Source: Flavobacterium sp. SH_e
GTDB lineage: Bacteria; Bacteroidota; Bacteroidia; Flavobacteriales; Flavobacteriaceae
Assembly: GCF_025717045.1 (NCBI RefSeq)
Contig: NZ_JAOVZN010000008.1
Coordinates: 62,270 to 126,269, forward strand
Direction: 5' to 3'
DNA: 64,000 bases
Shown here piece by piece: positions 1-7,723 of this stretch. Numbering within the stretch: the first letter of the stretch is position 1; each line of letters starts with the position of its first letter. The notes beneath the pieces are model-generated. The model saw only the letters and a list, made by a program, of their open reading frames with translations, was not told where the DNA came from and made no database searches. The translations under genes were made by a program, and so were the position numbers.

Positions 1-370
1 TTTTTTTCATTTTTTGAAGTGTCATTGCAGACAATTCTTGAGCAGTGTATAAACGACCGTCAATATCCACACGTGGAGTATTGTTGTCACCTTTTACAAC
101 ACTGTAAGGAACTCTTTTTGCCTCATCTTGAGTTTCAGCAAAAGTGTGTCCCATAAAACGTTTAATAGAAGCAATCGTTTTTGTAGGATTCGTTACTGCT
201 TGTCTTTTTGCAGGATCACCTACTTTAATTTCTCCACCTTCAACAAAAGCGATGATAGATGGTGTAGTTCTTTTTCCTTCTGCGTTAGGGATAACAACTG
301 CTTCGTTACCTTCCATTACAGAAACACAAGAGTTCGTCGTACCTAAGTCAATTCCGATTATTTTACCCAT
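1..370 (-). CDS. dnaK: Chaperone DnaK (Hsp70), N-terminal part
   Basis: The first 123 codons of Hsp70 are present and the rest lies beyond the window's left edge. The reading starts MGKIIGIDLGTTNSC, the invariant phosphate-binding loop of the Hsp70 ATPase domain, and continues with the KRFMG segment seen in all bacterial DnaK proteins. DnaK folds nascent and stress-damaged proteins in the cytoplasm together with DnaJ and GrpE. The ATG at 368-370 is certain because the protein family begins here. Its upstream region carries an unusual promoter, listed separately. Identification is secure from sequence alone. Confidence 0.97.
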   Translation of the reverse strand, partial: MGKIIGIDLGTTNSCVSVMEGNEAVVIPNAEGKRTTPSIIAFVEGGEIKVGDPAKRQAVTNPTKTIASIKRFMGHTFAETQDEAKRVPYSVVKGDNNTPRVDIDGRLYTAQELSAMTLQKMKK

Positions 371-420
371 TTTTTATATATTTAATTTTTGATTTAATTT
401 TATAACTCAGGTGGCATAAG

Positions 421-436
421 TCAATCTTTGTGCCAA
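421..436 (-). promoter_or_regulatory. Sigma-54-like -24/-12 element of dnaK
   Basis: Read on the minus strand this is TTGGCACAAAGATTGA, which matches the RpoN consensus TGGCAC-N5-TTGC at all positions with exact GG-to-GC spacing except for A in place of the final C. It lies about 50 nt before the dnaK ATG. No TAnnTTTG box as good as this is seen in the same interval. The assignment is an inference from motif match. Confidence 0.5.
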
Positions 437-520
437 TATAAAAAACCAAATAAAATTGTCAGTTTTCATATTGGCACAGTAAAAATCATCTGACAACATG
501 ACATTTTTCAAGACTGACAG
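430..520. promoter_or_regulatory. Inverted repeat and TGACA cluster upstream of dnaK
   Basis: A perfect 10-bp inverted repeat (GTGCCAATAT at 430-439, ATATTGGCAC at 468-477) overlaps the sigma-54-like element. Further upstream of dnaK the pentamer TGACA or its complement appears four times: 457-461, 491-495, 499-503 and 515-519. Such a cluster is what an upstream activator or repressor site would look like. No CIRCE element (TTAGCACTC-N9-GAGTGCTAA) is present. Binding factor unknown. Confidence 0.45.
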
Positions 521-587
521 ATATGGCAAACCACTATTTTTCATGTCATTATTAGCAGAAGTATCATTCTTTTATCACAAAATAATC

Positions 588-595
588 TATATTTG
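588..595 (+). promoter_or_regulatory. Bacteroidota -7 box TATATTTG
   Basis: TATATTTG fits the flavobacterial -7 consensus TAnnTTTG and lies 32 nt before the ATG at 628. No clear TTG sits at the matching -33 position, so the promoter is only moderately supported. Confidence 0.5.
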
Positions 596-627
596 AAATA
601 AGCAAAACCTGATTAAAACGTAAAAAA

Positions 628-2115
628 ATGAAGTTAACTCAGTTTATTTTAATACTACTGTTCTCATCCTTAGCTATTGGTCAGGGAAAAAAGAACGAAA
701 TAAAAATTACAGGAAAAATCACAGGAAAAATTCCAGATATCATTGAATATACTTTACCAATTCACGGAATCGATTATTTCGGATTTACAGATTCTGCTCA
801 AATCGATTCGTATGGCAATTTTCAAATCACTATTTCTTTAGAAAAAACTTCTTTTATTGATTTATCAAACAGTTACCAATCTTACGGAACTTTAATTGTA
901 GAGCCTGGCATGACTTATAAAGTCAACATCAATACTGAAGCTTCTGAGAATAAATTTATTGTAGAATCTCCAAACCAAAAAGGCCAGATACTTTACAACC
1001 AGATTCCAAATCGAAGCATGATTGTAGGCGGTCATTTTGAATTGGAAACAAAAAAATATACACAAGACAGTGTTCCATCAGAAATAAAACAAAAAATAGA
1101 ACAGAGCAAAGAAGCTGAAATAGCGGGGTTTAAAAAGCTTCTGAAAGAAAAAGTAATCTCCAAAGATTTTTACAATCTCGTAGAAACAGATCGAGATTAT
1201 TTTTATAAAGGAATACAAGGAGGTCTCGCTTTTATTAATTATTTGCTTGTGGCACAAAATAAAAATAAACTTTCCAAGGAACAATTTAGCGAAATGTGGA
1301 AAGAGATTTTCCAATCAAATCCAGTTACAAATTCTAAACTTTTAAGTTCGCCGTGGTTTTATTTTTATATCGAAAATTATCTGCGTTACAACGAATTAAT
1401 ACTTGAAAAAATAGACACGAAAATATTAGCTGAATTTCAGAAAAAAGGTCAGATCCATACTCATAACATAGACAACGCAAAAAAATATTTATCTGGACTT
1501 CAGCTAGAATATTATTTCGCCGCTTATGTTTATTATGAAGCGATAAATAATAATTACGAAAAAGAACTGATTACGCTTTTTGAGCAATTCAAAAAAGAAT
1601 ATCCTTTTAGTCCATACACACACTTTTTAGAGCCTGTAATTATGCCAATTATTGCTTTTCATAAAAAACAAGCAGAACCATTAAATGAAAAAATTAATTT
1701 TATAGCTAATTCTTCCAGTCTTAATACTATAAATGATGTTTTAAAAAGTTTGAATGGAAAACAATATTATGTTGACATTTGGGCAACATGGTGTAGTCCG
1801 TGTAAAGCCGAATTTAAAGACAATGCTAAACTTTATGAATTATTAAAATCGAAAAACATTACATTGGTTTATATTTCTATTGACAAAGAAAGCAGAGAAA
1901 AGCAATGGAAAGAAATGATTCATTTTTATAATTTAGAAGGGTATCATATCAGAGTAAATGAAAAATTAGATGCCAATTTAAGAAGCTTATACGGCAATCA
2001 GTCTATGGGAATTCCCTGGCATTTTTTGATTGATGAAAACGGAAATATTGTAAAGAAAAATGTCAGCGGACCTTCTGAAATTGAAAATTTAGAAAAACAA
2101 TTGAGTAATAATTAA
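628..2115 (+). CDS. TlpA-like thioredoxin-domain protein, exported
   Basis: A 495-residue protein with a Sec signal peptide at the N-terminus (hydrophobic residues 5-17, ending AIGQ). The long middle part resembles the beta-rich plus helical N-terminal regions of Bacteroidota redox proteins. The C-terminal 130 residues are a thioredoxin fold with the active site WATWCSPCKAEF (cysteines at about 389 and 392) and a cis-Pro loop in GIPWHFLID. Members of this family act in the periplasm as thiol-disulfide reductases, often linked to cytochrome maturation or envelope stress, but the substrate cannot be read from sequence. It ends 7 nt before the antiporter gene, so the two may be cotranscribed. 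Confidence 0.85.
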   Translation: MKLTQFILILLFSSLAIGQGKKNEIKITGKITGKIPDIIEYTLPIHGIDYFGFTDSAQIDSYGNFQITISLEKTSFIDLSNSYQSYGTLIVEPGMTYKVNINTEASENKFIVESPNQKGQILYNQIPNRSMIVGGHFELETKKYTQDSVPSEIKQKIEQSKEAEIAGFKKLLKEKVISKDFYNLVETDRDYFYKGIQGGLAFINYLLVAQNKNKLSKEQFSEMWKEIFQSNPVTNSKLLSSPWFYFYIENYLRYNELILEKIDTKILAEFQKKGQIHTHNIDNAKKYLSGLQLEYYFAAYVYYEAINNNYEKELITLFEQFKKEYPFSPYTHFLEPVIMPIIAFHKKQAEPLNEKINFIANSSSLNTINDVLKSLNGKQYYVDIWATWCSPCKAEFKDNAKLYELLKSKNITLVYISIDKESREKQWKEMIHFYNLEGYHIRVNEKLDANLRSLYGNQSMGIPWHFLIDENGNIVKKNVSGPSEIENLEKQLSNN

Positions 2116-2122
2116 TGCCCGA

Positions 2123-3424
2123 ATGGAGAACTACACAATCATCATTTTTATATTAGCCATCGTTATTGGTTTATCTGCATTCGCAGAAAAGTCAAAACTA
2201 CCTTATCCTATTCTTTTAGTTATTGTGGGAGTCCTCATTGGTTTTGTTCCAACAATGCGAGAAATCGAAATCAATCCAGAAATTATTTTCTTGATATTTC
2301 TTCCGCCATTGTTATATGACGCTTCTTTCAATATTTCACCCAAACATTTTAAAACAAATCTTAGCACTATTAGTACATTGGCAATTCCGCTTGTATTCCT
2401 TACTACATTTTGGATTGCAGTTGTTTCTCACTACATGATTCCAGGCATGACATGGCCTTTGGCTTTTGTTCTAGGCGCCATTCTTTCTGCCACAGACGCT
2501 GTTGCAGCTGTAAACATTACAAAGGGTCTTGGTTTGCCTGAAAAAACACTTACAATATTAGAAGGCGAAAGTCTTATAAATGACGCCTCTGCCCTTGTTG
2601 CTTATCGTTTCGCAGTTGCGACCGCAATGGGTTCTGCTTTTATTATTTGGAAAGCGGCTCTAAACTTTGCTTTATTGCTTGGAGGAGGTTTTTTGGTTGG
2701 TTTTGTAATGAGTAAAATCCTTGCTTTTATTCTTGGAAAAGTTCGCAAAAACATAAATGTAACTGTGAGCTTTATGCTTTTAATGCCATTTGTAACCTAT
2801 CTAGTTGCAGAACACTTACATGTTTCTGGAGTGATTGCAGTTGTTATTCTAGGTTTAGCAATGGCACGTTTAAGCAATAAAATCTTTCCTGAAAATTTAA
2901 AAAACAATTCGAAAAGCCTTTGGGATGTTATTATTTTTTTACTCAACGGATTGATTTTTATCTTAATCGGACTCAATTTTCGATATATTTTAAAAGACAT
3001 CGACGATGGTATGATTTTACCCTATATTGGTTATGCCGTTATCATTACAATCGTTGCATTATTAACTAGAATGACAAGAGTATTTTTTCAAAAGAAAAAC
3101 TTGCAAAAAGCCTTTCTAAACAACAAAAAAGGAAAACGAAAAGTCAGCGAGCACGCGCTACTCGATTTTGGCAATAGCCTAATTATAAGCTGGTCTGGCA
3201 TGCGTGGCATTGTATCATTGGCAATCGCAATCGGGCTTCCTAAATTTCTAGAAGACGGAACTCCTTTTCCTCATCGAAATGCTATTATTTTTATTTCGGT
3301 CGCAGTGGTATTATTGACTTTAATTGGACAAGGATTAACACTGCCGTGGATTGTCAAAAAAATAAAAGAAATAGAAGAAAAAAAACAGATAAACCAAGAA
3401 ATTCCCAAAACAAATAATAACTAA
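2123..3424 (+). CDS. Na+/H+ antiporter, CPA1 family
   Basis: A 433-residue inner-membrane protein with 12-13 hydrophobic segments across the whole length. The stretch ATDAVAAVN (about residue 132) and EGESLINDASALVAY (about 150) are the ion-binding signatures of the CPA1/NhaP type monovalent cation:proton antiporters. These exchange internal Na+ or K+ for external H+ and maintain pH and salt balance. A short charged tail of about 25 residues (EEKKQINQE) lies in the cytoplasm. It starts 7 nt after the thioredoxin-like gene and precedes a small membrane protein by 14 nt, which suggests one operon. The ion preference cannot be told from sequence. Confidence 0.9.
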   Translation: MENYTIIIFILAIVIGLSAFAEKSKLPYPILLVIVGVLIGFVPTMREIEINPEIIFLIFLPPLLYDASFNISPKHFKTNLSTISTLAIPLVFLTTFWIAVVSHYMIPGMTWPLAFVLGAILSATDAVAAVNITKGLGLPEKTLTILEGESLINDASALVAYRFAVATAMGSAFIIWKAALNFALLLGGGFLVGFVMSKILAFILGKVRKNINVTVSFMLLMPFVTYLVAEHLHVSGVIAVVILGLAMARLSNKIFPENLKNNSKSLWDVIIFLLNGLIFILIGLNFRYILKDIDDGMILPYIGYAVIITIVALLTRMTRVFFQKKNLQKAFLNNKKGKRKVSEHALLDFGNSLIISWSGMRGIVSLAIAIGLPKFLEDGTPFPHRNAIIFISVAVVLLTLIGQGLTLPWIVKKIKEIEEKKQINQEIPKTNNN

Positions 3425-3438
3425 TTAAAACCAAAAAC

Positions 3439-3906
3439 ATGGAACAAGAATTAAAAGGTCAATTTGATGAATTTGAAAAACCAGACGTAATAAGACGCAA
3501 ATTACTTCCATGGTGGATAAAAGTTTTCTGTTGGATTTTTATGTTAATGGGTATAGCTGCCATTGGATCTCTAATTACAAATCTTTTTGTTCCAAATGTA
3601 AACTTATCTCTTTACGGATTCTCTAGCGATACCGCTTATTCAGGAACAGGACTTTTTATTATCGCCGTCATGTTTCTAAAAGCTTTTGCAGCATTTTCTC
3701 TTTGGTTCGAAAAACCAAATGCAATTATGATTGCTAAAATAGATGCCATCGTGGGTATTGCAATATGCATTGCTTCCTTGTTTATACTTCCTTTCAGTGC
3801 CGGAAAAGACCATTTTTCTTTTAGATTAGAAATTTTACTTCTAATTCCTTACTATATGAAAGTAAACAAAATAGAATACGAATGGGATAACCTTGAAACT
3901 ATTTAA
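3439..3906 (+). CDS. Small four-helix membrane protein, unknown function
   Basis: A 155-residue protein that I do not assign to a known family. About 25 polar residues come first (EFEKPDVIRRKLLPWW), then four hydrophobic segments at about residues 28-52, 70-92, 97-117 and 124-140. The C-terminus is acidic. It follows the antiporter by 14 nt and precedes a small lipoprotein by 11 nt, so it probably belongs to the same transcript. The spacing hints at an envelope or ion-homeostasis role, but nothing in the sequence proves it. Confidence 0.7.
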   Translation: MEQELKGQFDEFEKPDVIRRKLLPWWIKVFCWIFMLMGIAAIGSLITNLFVPNVNLSLYGFSSDTAYSGTGLFIIAVMFLKAFAAFSLWFEKPNAIMIAKIDAIVGIAICIASLFILPFSAGKDHFSFRLEILLLIPYYMKVNKIEYEWDNLETI

Positions 3907-3917
3907 ACCCAAAACAC

Positions 3918-4364
3918 ATGAAAAACATTTTAATTATTCTCGCACTCTCAATTAGCTTAATTTCTTGCAATAAAACAGCAAAAGCAGCATCAGAAAACGA
4001 AAAACTTATAAGACAGTATTTTGATCTTTTCAATAAACATCAATGGAAGGAAATGTCGGATATGTACATTGAAAATGCTGAATTTAAAGATCCGACTTTT
4101 GGAATTGGCGTTAGAAGACAATCTAAGCAGGAAATTATAGAAAAATATGCTGGACTTGGAGCTTATTTTCCTAATATTCAAGATAAAATATTGCAGATTT
4201 ATCCTTCAGGCGAAAAGAACATTATTGTCGAATTTATTTCTACGGGAACTGGAATTGATAAATCAAAATTCACTTTACAAATCTGTACAATTTTCACTAT
4301 CGAAAATGGAAAAATCACCCAAGATTTTACTTATTACGATAATTTTGAAAAAACAGGAGAATAA
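3918..4364 (+). CDS. SnoaL/NTF2-like lipoprotein
   Basis: A 148-residue protein with a lipoprotein signal peptide (MKNILIILALSISLISC, lipobox cysteine at residue 17). The mature part has the pattern of a SnoaL-like polyketide cyclase/NTF2 fold: a first helix ENEKLIRQYFDLFNKHQWKEM, then the characteristic MYIENAEFKDPTFG and a final beta segment FTIENGKITQDFTYYDN. NTF2-like proteins are small cone-shaped binders or enzymes of varied role, and the ligand is unknown here. Being lipid-anchored, it should sit in the periplasm or on the outer membrane. Confidence 0.75.
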   Translation: MKNILIILALSISLISCNKTAKAASENEKLIRQYFDLFNKHQWKEMSDMYIENAEFKDPTFGIGVRRQSKQEIIEKYAGLGAYFPNIQDKILQIYPSGEKNIIVEFISTGTGIDKSKFTLQICTIFTIENGKITQDFTYYDNFEKTGE

Positions 4365-4392
4365 TTGATTTACAAAAATAAACGTAACTTTA
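4365..4392 (+). promoter_or_regulatory. Candidate promoter TTG-N17-TAACTTTA
   Basis: TTG at 4365-4367 and TAACTTTA at 4385-4392 are spaced 17 nt apart, within the flavobacterial range, and lie about 38 nt before the ATG at 4430. The -7 box has A in place of the final G of TAnnTTTG. Confidence 0.45.
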
Positions 4393-4429
4393 TCATACCG
4401 CATTTCGTTTAATTTAAAACTTTTCAGAA

Positions 4430-4891
4430 ATGACTTCAGAGATTCTTTCCACAACACCAGATTCAGAAATCGTGACCACACGAATTTTGAATTTTCCTCA
4501 AGAACTTGTTTTCAAAGCATGGAGCATGCCTGAACATTTGAAAAATTGGTGGGGCCCAAAAGGTTTCACCAATACTTTTCATGAGTTTAATTTTTGCGAA
4601 GGCGGTAAATGGAGTTTTATTATGCATGGTCCAGAAGTGGGAAATTATGCCAACGAATGCGAATTCATCAAAATTGACAAACCTAATCTTATTGCTTGGA
4701 AACGCCATTCTAAACCGCTTTTTCAAATCTTGACAACATTTAAAACAGTTGCCGAAAATCAAACCAAAGTAGTTTTTAAAATGCTTTTTGAAACTGAAGA
4801 AGAATGCCAGAAATTAAAACCTTATGTTGTCGATAAAAATGAGGAGAACTTTGATAAACTGGAAGAGGAACTTTCAAAAATGACATCTTAA
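4430..4891 (+). CDS. SRPBCC / AHSA1-family protein
   Basis: A 153-residue cytoplasmic protein of the START/Bet v1 superfamily, activator of Hsp90 ATPase-like (AHSA1) type. The family pattern is plain: TRILNFPQELVFKAWSMPE, then LKNWWGPKGFTNTFHEF, the glycine-rich FCEGGKWSFIMHGPEVGNY and the later strand TTFKTVAENQTKVVFKMLF. Bacterial members bind hydrophobic ligands and are often induced by stress, but few have a defined function. It has its own candidate promoter just upstream and is followed after 14 nt by a small hypothetical gene. Confidence 0.85.
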   Translation: MTSEILSTTPDSEIVTTRILNFPQELVFKAWSMPEHLKNWWGPKGFTNTFHEFNFCEGGKWSFIMHGPEVGNYANECEFIKIDKPNLIAWKRHSKPLFQILTTFKTVAENQTKVVFKMLFETEEECQKLKPYVVDKNEENFDKLEEELSKMTS

Positions 4892-4905
4892 CTTTTACTT
4901 AAATA

Positions 4906-5262
4906 ATGACTTACAACATATTTCTCGATAATATAAATATCGGTTTTTCTAAATTAGAAAAAGCCGATCCGCCAATGGGAGTTGTCTTTGGTAATATTAA
5001 TTTTACCAACAAAAATCTTGACTATAATTTCTTTAGCAATTATTGTAAAATAAATTCTATAAAAGCTGAAGAATCCTCAGAAGATCATTTTATATCAACT
5101 CAAACTATTCCAAACTTAAAAGTTTTCAACGAAAAAGGAACAGAAATAAAAGGAATTGGATGCTATATAACTGGCCAAGATTCTGAAGAGTTTGAAATAA
5201 CTATAATTGGCATTCCTTATCCTTTTTTTGAAGAAGAATTTTCAAATCATTTAATAACATAA
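4906..5262 (+). CDS. Hypothetical protein, 118 aa
   Basis: I do not recognise a family. The protein has no signal peptide or membrane segment, is acidic (many E and D in the last 60 residues), and alternates short strands with loops. A hydrophobic glycine-containing stretch PPMGVVFGNINFT sits near residue 22. It lies 14 nt after the SRPBCC gene on the same strand, so it is likely to be cotranscribed. Codon use resembles that of neighbours, which supports a real gene. Confidence 0.6.
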   Translation: MTYNIFLDNINIGFSKLEKADPPMGVVFGNINFTNKNLDYNFFSNYCKINSIKAEESSEDHFISTQTIPNLKVFNEKGTEIKGIGCYITGQDSEEFEITIIGIPYPFFEEEFSNHLIT

Positions 5263-5307
5263 AAACAAACAAAATCATCAATCATCAAACAATCAAAAAT
5301 CAATCAC

Positions 5308-6093
5308 ATGAAAAAAACCATTTATCTTGCGATATTGCTCGCAACGCAATTTTTTTACGCACAAAACCAAGTCGCAAAAAAACCTGAAACTGTCATCATA
5401 ATCAACAACGAAATTGCCACAATGGAACAGGTAATGAAATACGGCAATGAAGGTTATATCAAATCAATGAATAAAGGCGTTAGTGAACAAGAACGAAATG
5501 AACTAGCAAAAAAATTTGGCGATAAAATTGGCGACAGATAGTTTATAGTGGTCGTAGAAGTTTTTACTGAACAGGAAAAAATCGAAAACGATAAAAAGCT
5601 TAAAACCGATGTTGCAGAACAACAAACTCCAGAAAAACAAGAGCAATTTCTCTTAAATGTAAACGACAAAGCCAAAGACTTCACTTTAAAACTTGTAGAC
5701 GGAAAAGAAGTAAAGCTTTCTGATTTGAAAGGAAAAGTGGTACTGGTTAATTTCTGGGCAACTTGGTGTGCACCGTGCTTACAAGAGTTTTACGATATTC
5801 CATCAAAAATTCTTGAACCTTTTAAAAATGATAATTTTGTCTTTTTAGCCATTTCAAGTGGGGAAACTGAAACTGCAGTTGCTAAAAAAGTAGTGAAGTT
5901 AAAAAAAGATGGTCTCGATTTTAATTTCGGTATTGATTCAAAGGAAATAATATGGAATCAATATGCCAAAAATGCAATTCCTAAAAACTTTTTAATTGAT
6001 CAAAACGGAATTATAAAATATGTAACAGTAGGAAATGATGAAGGAAACTTGGACAATATAGCAAGCGAAATTAAAAAACTGCTTTCAAAATAG
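5308..6093 (+). pseudogene. TlpA-like thioredoxin protein interrupted by in-frame TAG
   Basis: One reading frame of 262 codons runs from ATG 5308 to 6093, broken only by a TAG at 5539-5541. Before it are 77 residues with a signal peptide (MKKTIYLAILLATQFFYAQ) and a helical part ending KFGDKIGDR. After it the same frame continues FIVVVEVFTEQEK into a complete TlpA/thioredoxin domain with WATWCAPCLQEF and the cis-Pro segment NAIPKNFLID. A single base change (for example CAG or GAG to TAG) explains the break. The downstream half has a possible GTG start at 5548, but would lack export. I read it as a recently inactivated gene or a sequencing error, less likely two separate genes. Confidence 0.75.
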
Positions 6094-6214
6094 ATTATTC
6101 GATACCCCATTTACAATCTGACAAGAAAAAAATATATGCACGCATAATAATTTTATGCTATTCATTTATTTTTTATTCGTAATTTCGGTTTTTCAATAAA
6201 ATACAATATTAAAA

Positions 6215-6652
6215 ATGGCTTCATTTACAAAAGAAATATCTTTTCGCTGGTCAGATCTTGATCCAAATTTTCACGTTCGCCACAGCGCTTATTACGATTT
6301 TGGCGCACAGCATCGTATTGAAATCCTTGAAGAATTGGGTTTAACTTTAAAAGTAATGCAAACGCAAGGTTTCGGTCCTGTTTTGTTCAGAGAAGAATGC
6401 GTTTTTAGAAAAGAATTAAAACTTTCTGATAAAATATTCATTCATACTAAAACTTCAAAAATGAAAGCCGATGCTTCTCGCTGGTCAATCATTCATGAAT
6501 TTAGAAGAGAAGACGACACGCTTTGTGCGACAATTACTGTTGACGGCGCATGGATGGATACAAAGTTGCGAAAATTAGCTTCTCCAACGCCAGAAATTGC
6601 GATTCAAGCCTTGAGTATTTTTCCAAAAAGCGATGATTTTGTTGGTTTGTAA
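6215..6652 (+). CDS. Acyl-CoA thioesterase, hotdog fold
   Basis: A 145-residue protein of the 4-hydroxybenzoyl-CoA thioesterase/YbgC-like hotdog family. The N-terminal strand and active-site region KEISFRWSDLDPNFHVRHSAYYDF corresponds to the usual W-x-D-x-D-x-xxHVNN pattern, here with HVRH, and the central helix is RIEILEELGL. The family hydrolyses acyl-CoA or acyl-ACP thioesters in the cytoplasm, and the natural substrate is not deducible. It has an isolated position, about 120 nt after the broken thioredoxin gene, and is followed by a strong terminator that it shares with the convergent gene. Confidence 0.85.
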   Translation: MASFTKEISFRWSDLDPNFHVRHSAYYDFGAQHRIEILEELGLTLKVMQTQGFGPVLFREECVFRKELKLSDKIFIHTKTSKMKADASRWSIIHEFRREDDTLCATITVDGAWMDTKLRKLASPTPEIAIQALSIFPKSDDFVGL

Positions 6653-6677
6653 AAACGAATAATGATATTAAATCAGA

Positions 6678-6720
6678 AAATCCCAAAAGCAATTTTAAAT
6701 TTGTTTTTGGGATTTCTTCT
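6678..6720. terminator. Bidirectional terminator between convergent genes
   Basis: AAATCCCAAAA (6678-6688) pairs with TTTTGGGATTT (6705-6715), an 11-bp stem with A and T runs on both sides. It lies between the thioesterase and the minus-strand exported protein and could end both transcripts. Confidence 0.75.
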
Positions 6721-6747
6721 TTCAAATCAAAAATTTATCTAGGCATA

Positions 6748-7440
6748 TTATTCAAACTTTAATCCAAAATTTACTTTTTCAAAAGTTGTACTGCAGGAAA
6801 TTGCAAATCGCCCAATATTCAAAGTACCAAAGATCCCTCCTACTGAATGTCCAGAATAAAATCCTCCAGCCGAAAATCGGTTAACCTGATATTTTAAAGC
6901 AATGTCATTTACTCTTGAACTCAGCTGTCCAAAAGCAATAACATGCGGAATAATTTCATAGCTTCCAAAGACTTTTGGAACCAGCTTCTGATAATAATCG
7001 AAACTTTCATCGGTTTCATAATCAATACTTGTCGAATGCAGATTTTCGAGATTTCCACCAATATAAGTGTTCTCAGAAAAATGCCAGGAAATACTAAAAC
7101 CTGTAAAAGTTCCTTCGTAACCACTCCTCGATTCGAGATAACCAATGCCAATTGTAGCTCTAAATTTTTCGCAAATTTTTCCAATGTAGCCAACATAAGT
7201 CCTATCAATTTCCGACTTATCAATTCCAGCGCCTACAATAATATCGTCGTCGCACATATTAAAAGCATACTGAAAATAAGCCGAATATTGATCTTCATTT
7301 GCCGAGACAACGCTTCGGCCTTTATCAAGATCGATATTTGGTGAAATTAAGGTTGAATTTATAACGGCGAAATCAAAAGTATTGAGTTCTTGGGCAAATG
7401 TGGGGACTGTGAGCAGGAGTAAAAGTATCGTTTTTTTCAT
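6748..7440 (-). CDS. Exported beta-rich protein, unknown function
   Basis: A 230-residue protein with a clean signal peptide (MKKTILLLLLTVPTFAQ). The mature protein is built of alternating short strands rich in G, F and Y (for example FRATIGIGYLESRSGYEGTFTGFSISWHF and the C-terminus STTFEKVNFGLKFE ending in F-E), which suggests an outer-membrane beta-barrel of roughly ten strands. I do not recognise the family. It stands alone between two intergenic gaps and has its own transcript. Confidence 0.65.
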   Translation of the reverse strand: MKKTILLLLLTVPTFAQELNTFDFAVINSTLISPNIDLDKGRSVVSANEDQYSAYFQYAFNMCDDDIIVGAGIDKSEIDRTYVGYIGKICEKFRATIGIGYLESRSGYEGTFTGFSISWHFSENTYIGGNLENLHSTSIDYETDESFDYYQKLVPKVFGSYEIIPHVIAFGQLSSRVNDIALKYQVNRFSAGGFYSGHSVGGIFGTLNIGRFAISCSTTFEKVNFGLKFE

Positions 7441-7723
7441 AATACTATTTTTTAGGCTTACAACATTCTTATATTAAAATTACGCACAATTTCAATGTTA
7501 ATGAAAGAATTTCCTTAAAGTACCACATTACTCGTTAAAATGCATTATTTTCATAATCAACATCATTTAATCGATAAAACTTCAATAAATCATCGATTAT
7601 CGACATCAAAAACATTGAAACCCTTTTAAATACTTTTTTTCTGATAACTTTAAGATTTTAGGTTTTGTTTTGAAAATGGTTCGGTTTAACTTTATAATTA
7701 TAAAAAACAAAAAAGTCCATCAA

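Noticed and set aside
128..392. Two plus-strand ORFs over the start of dnaK
   Set aside because: They are antisense shadows of dnaK, which is unmistakable on the minus strand.
468..487. Second sigma-54 promoter on the plus strand from the other inverted-repeat arm
   Set aside because: TTGGCACAGTAAAA lacks the TTG of the -12 element.
5542..6093. Separate gene starting at GTG 5548
   Set aside because: It would lose the signal peptide and lies in the same frame as the upstream part; an interrupted gene is simpler.
7670..7723. Upstream TTG start for the alpha/beta hydrolase
   Set aside because: It would add 18 charged residues before a normal signal peptide; the ATG at 7724 is better.
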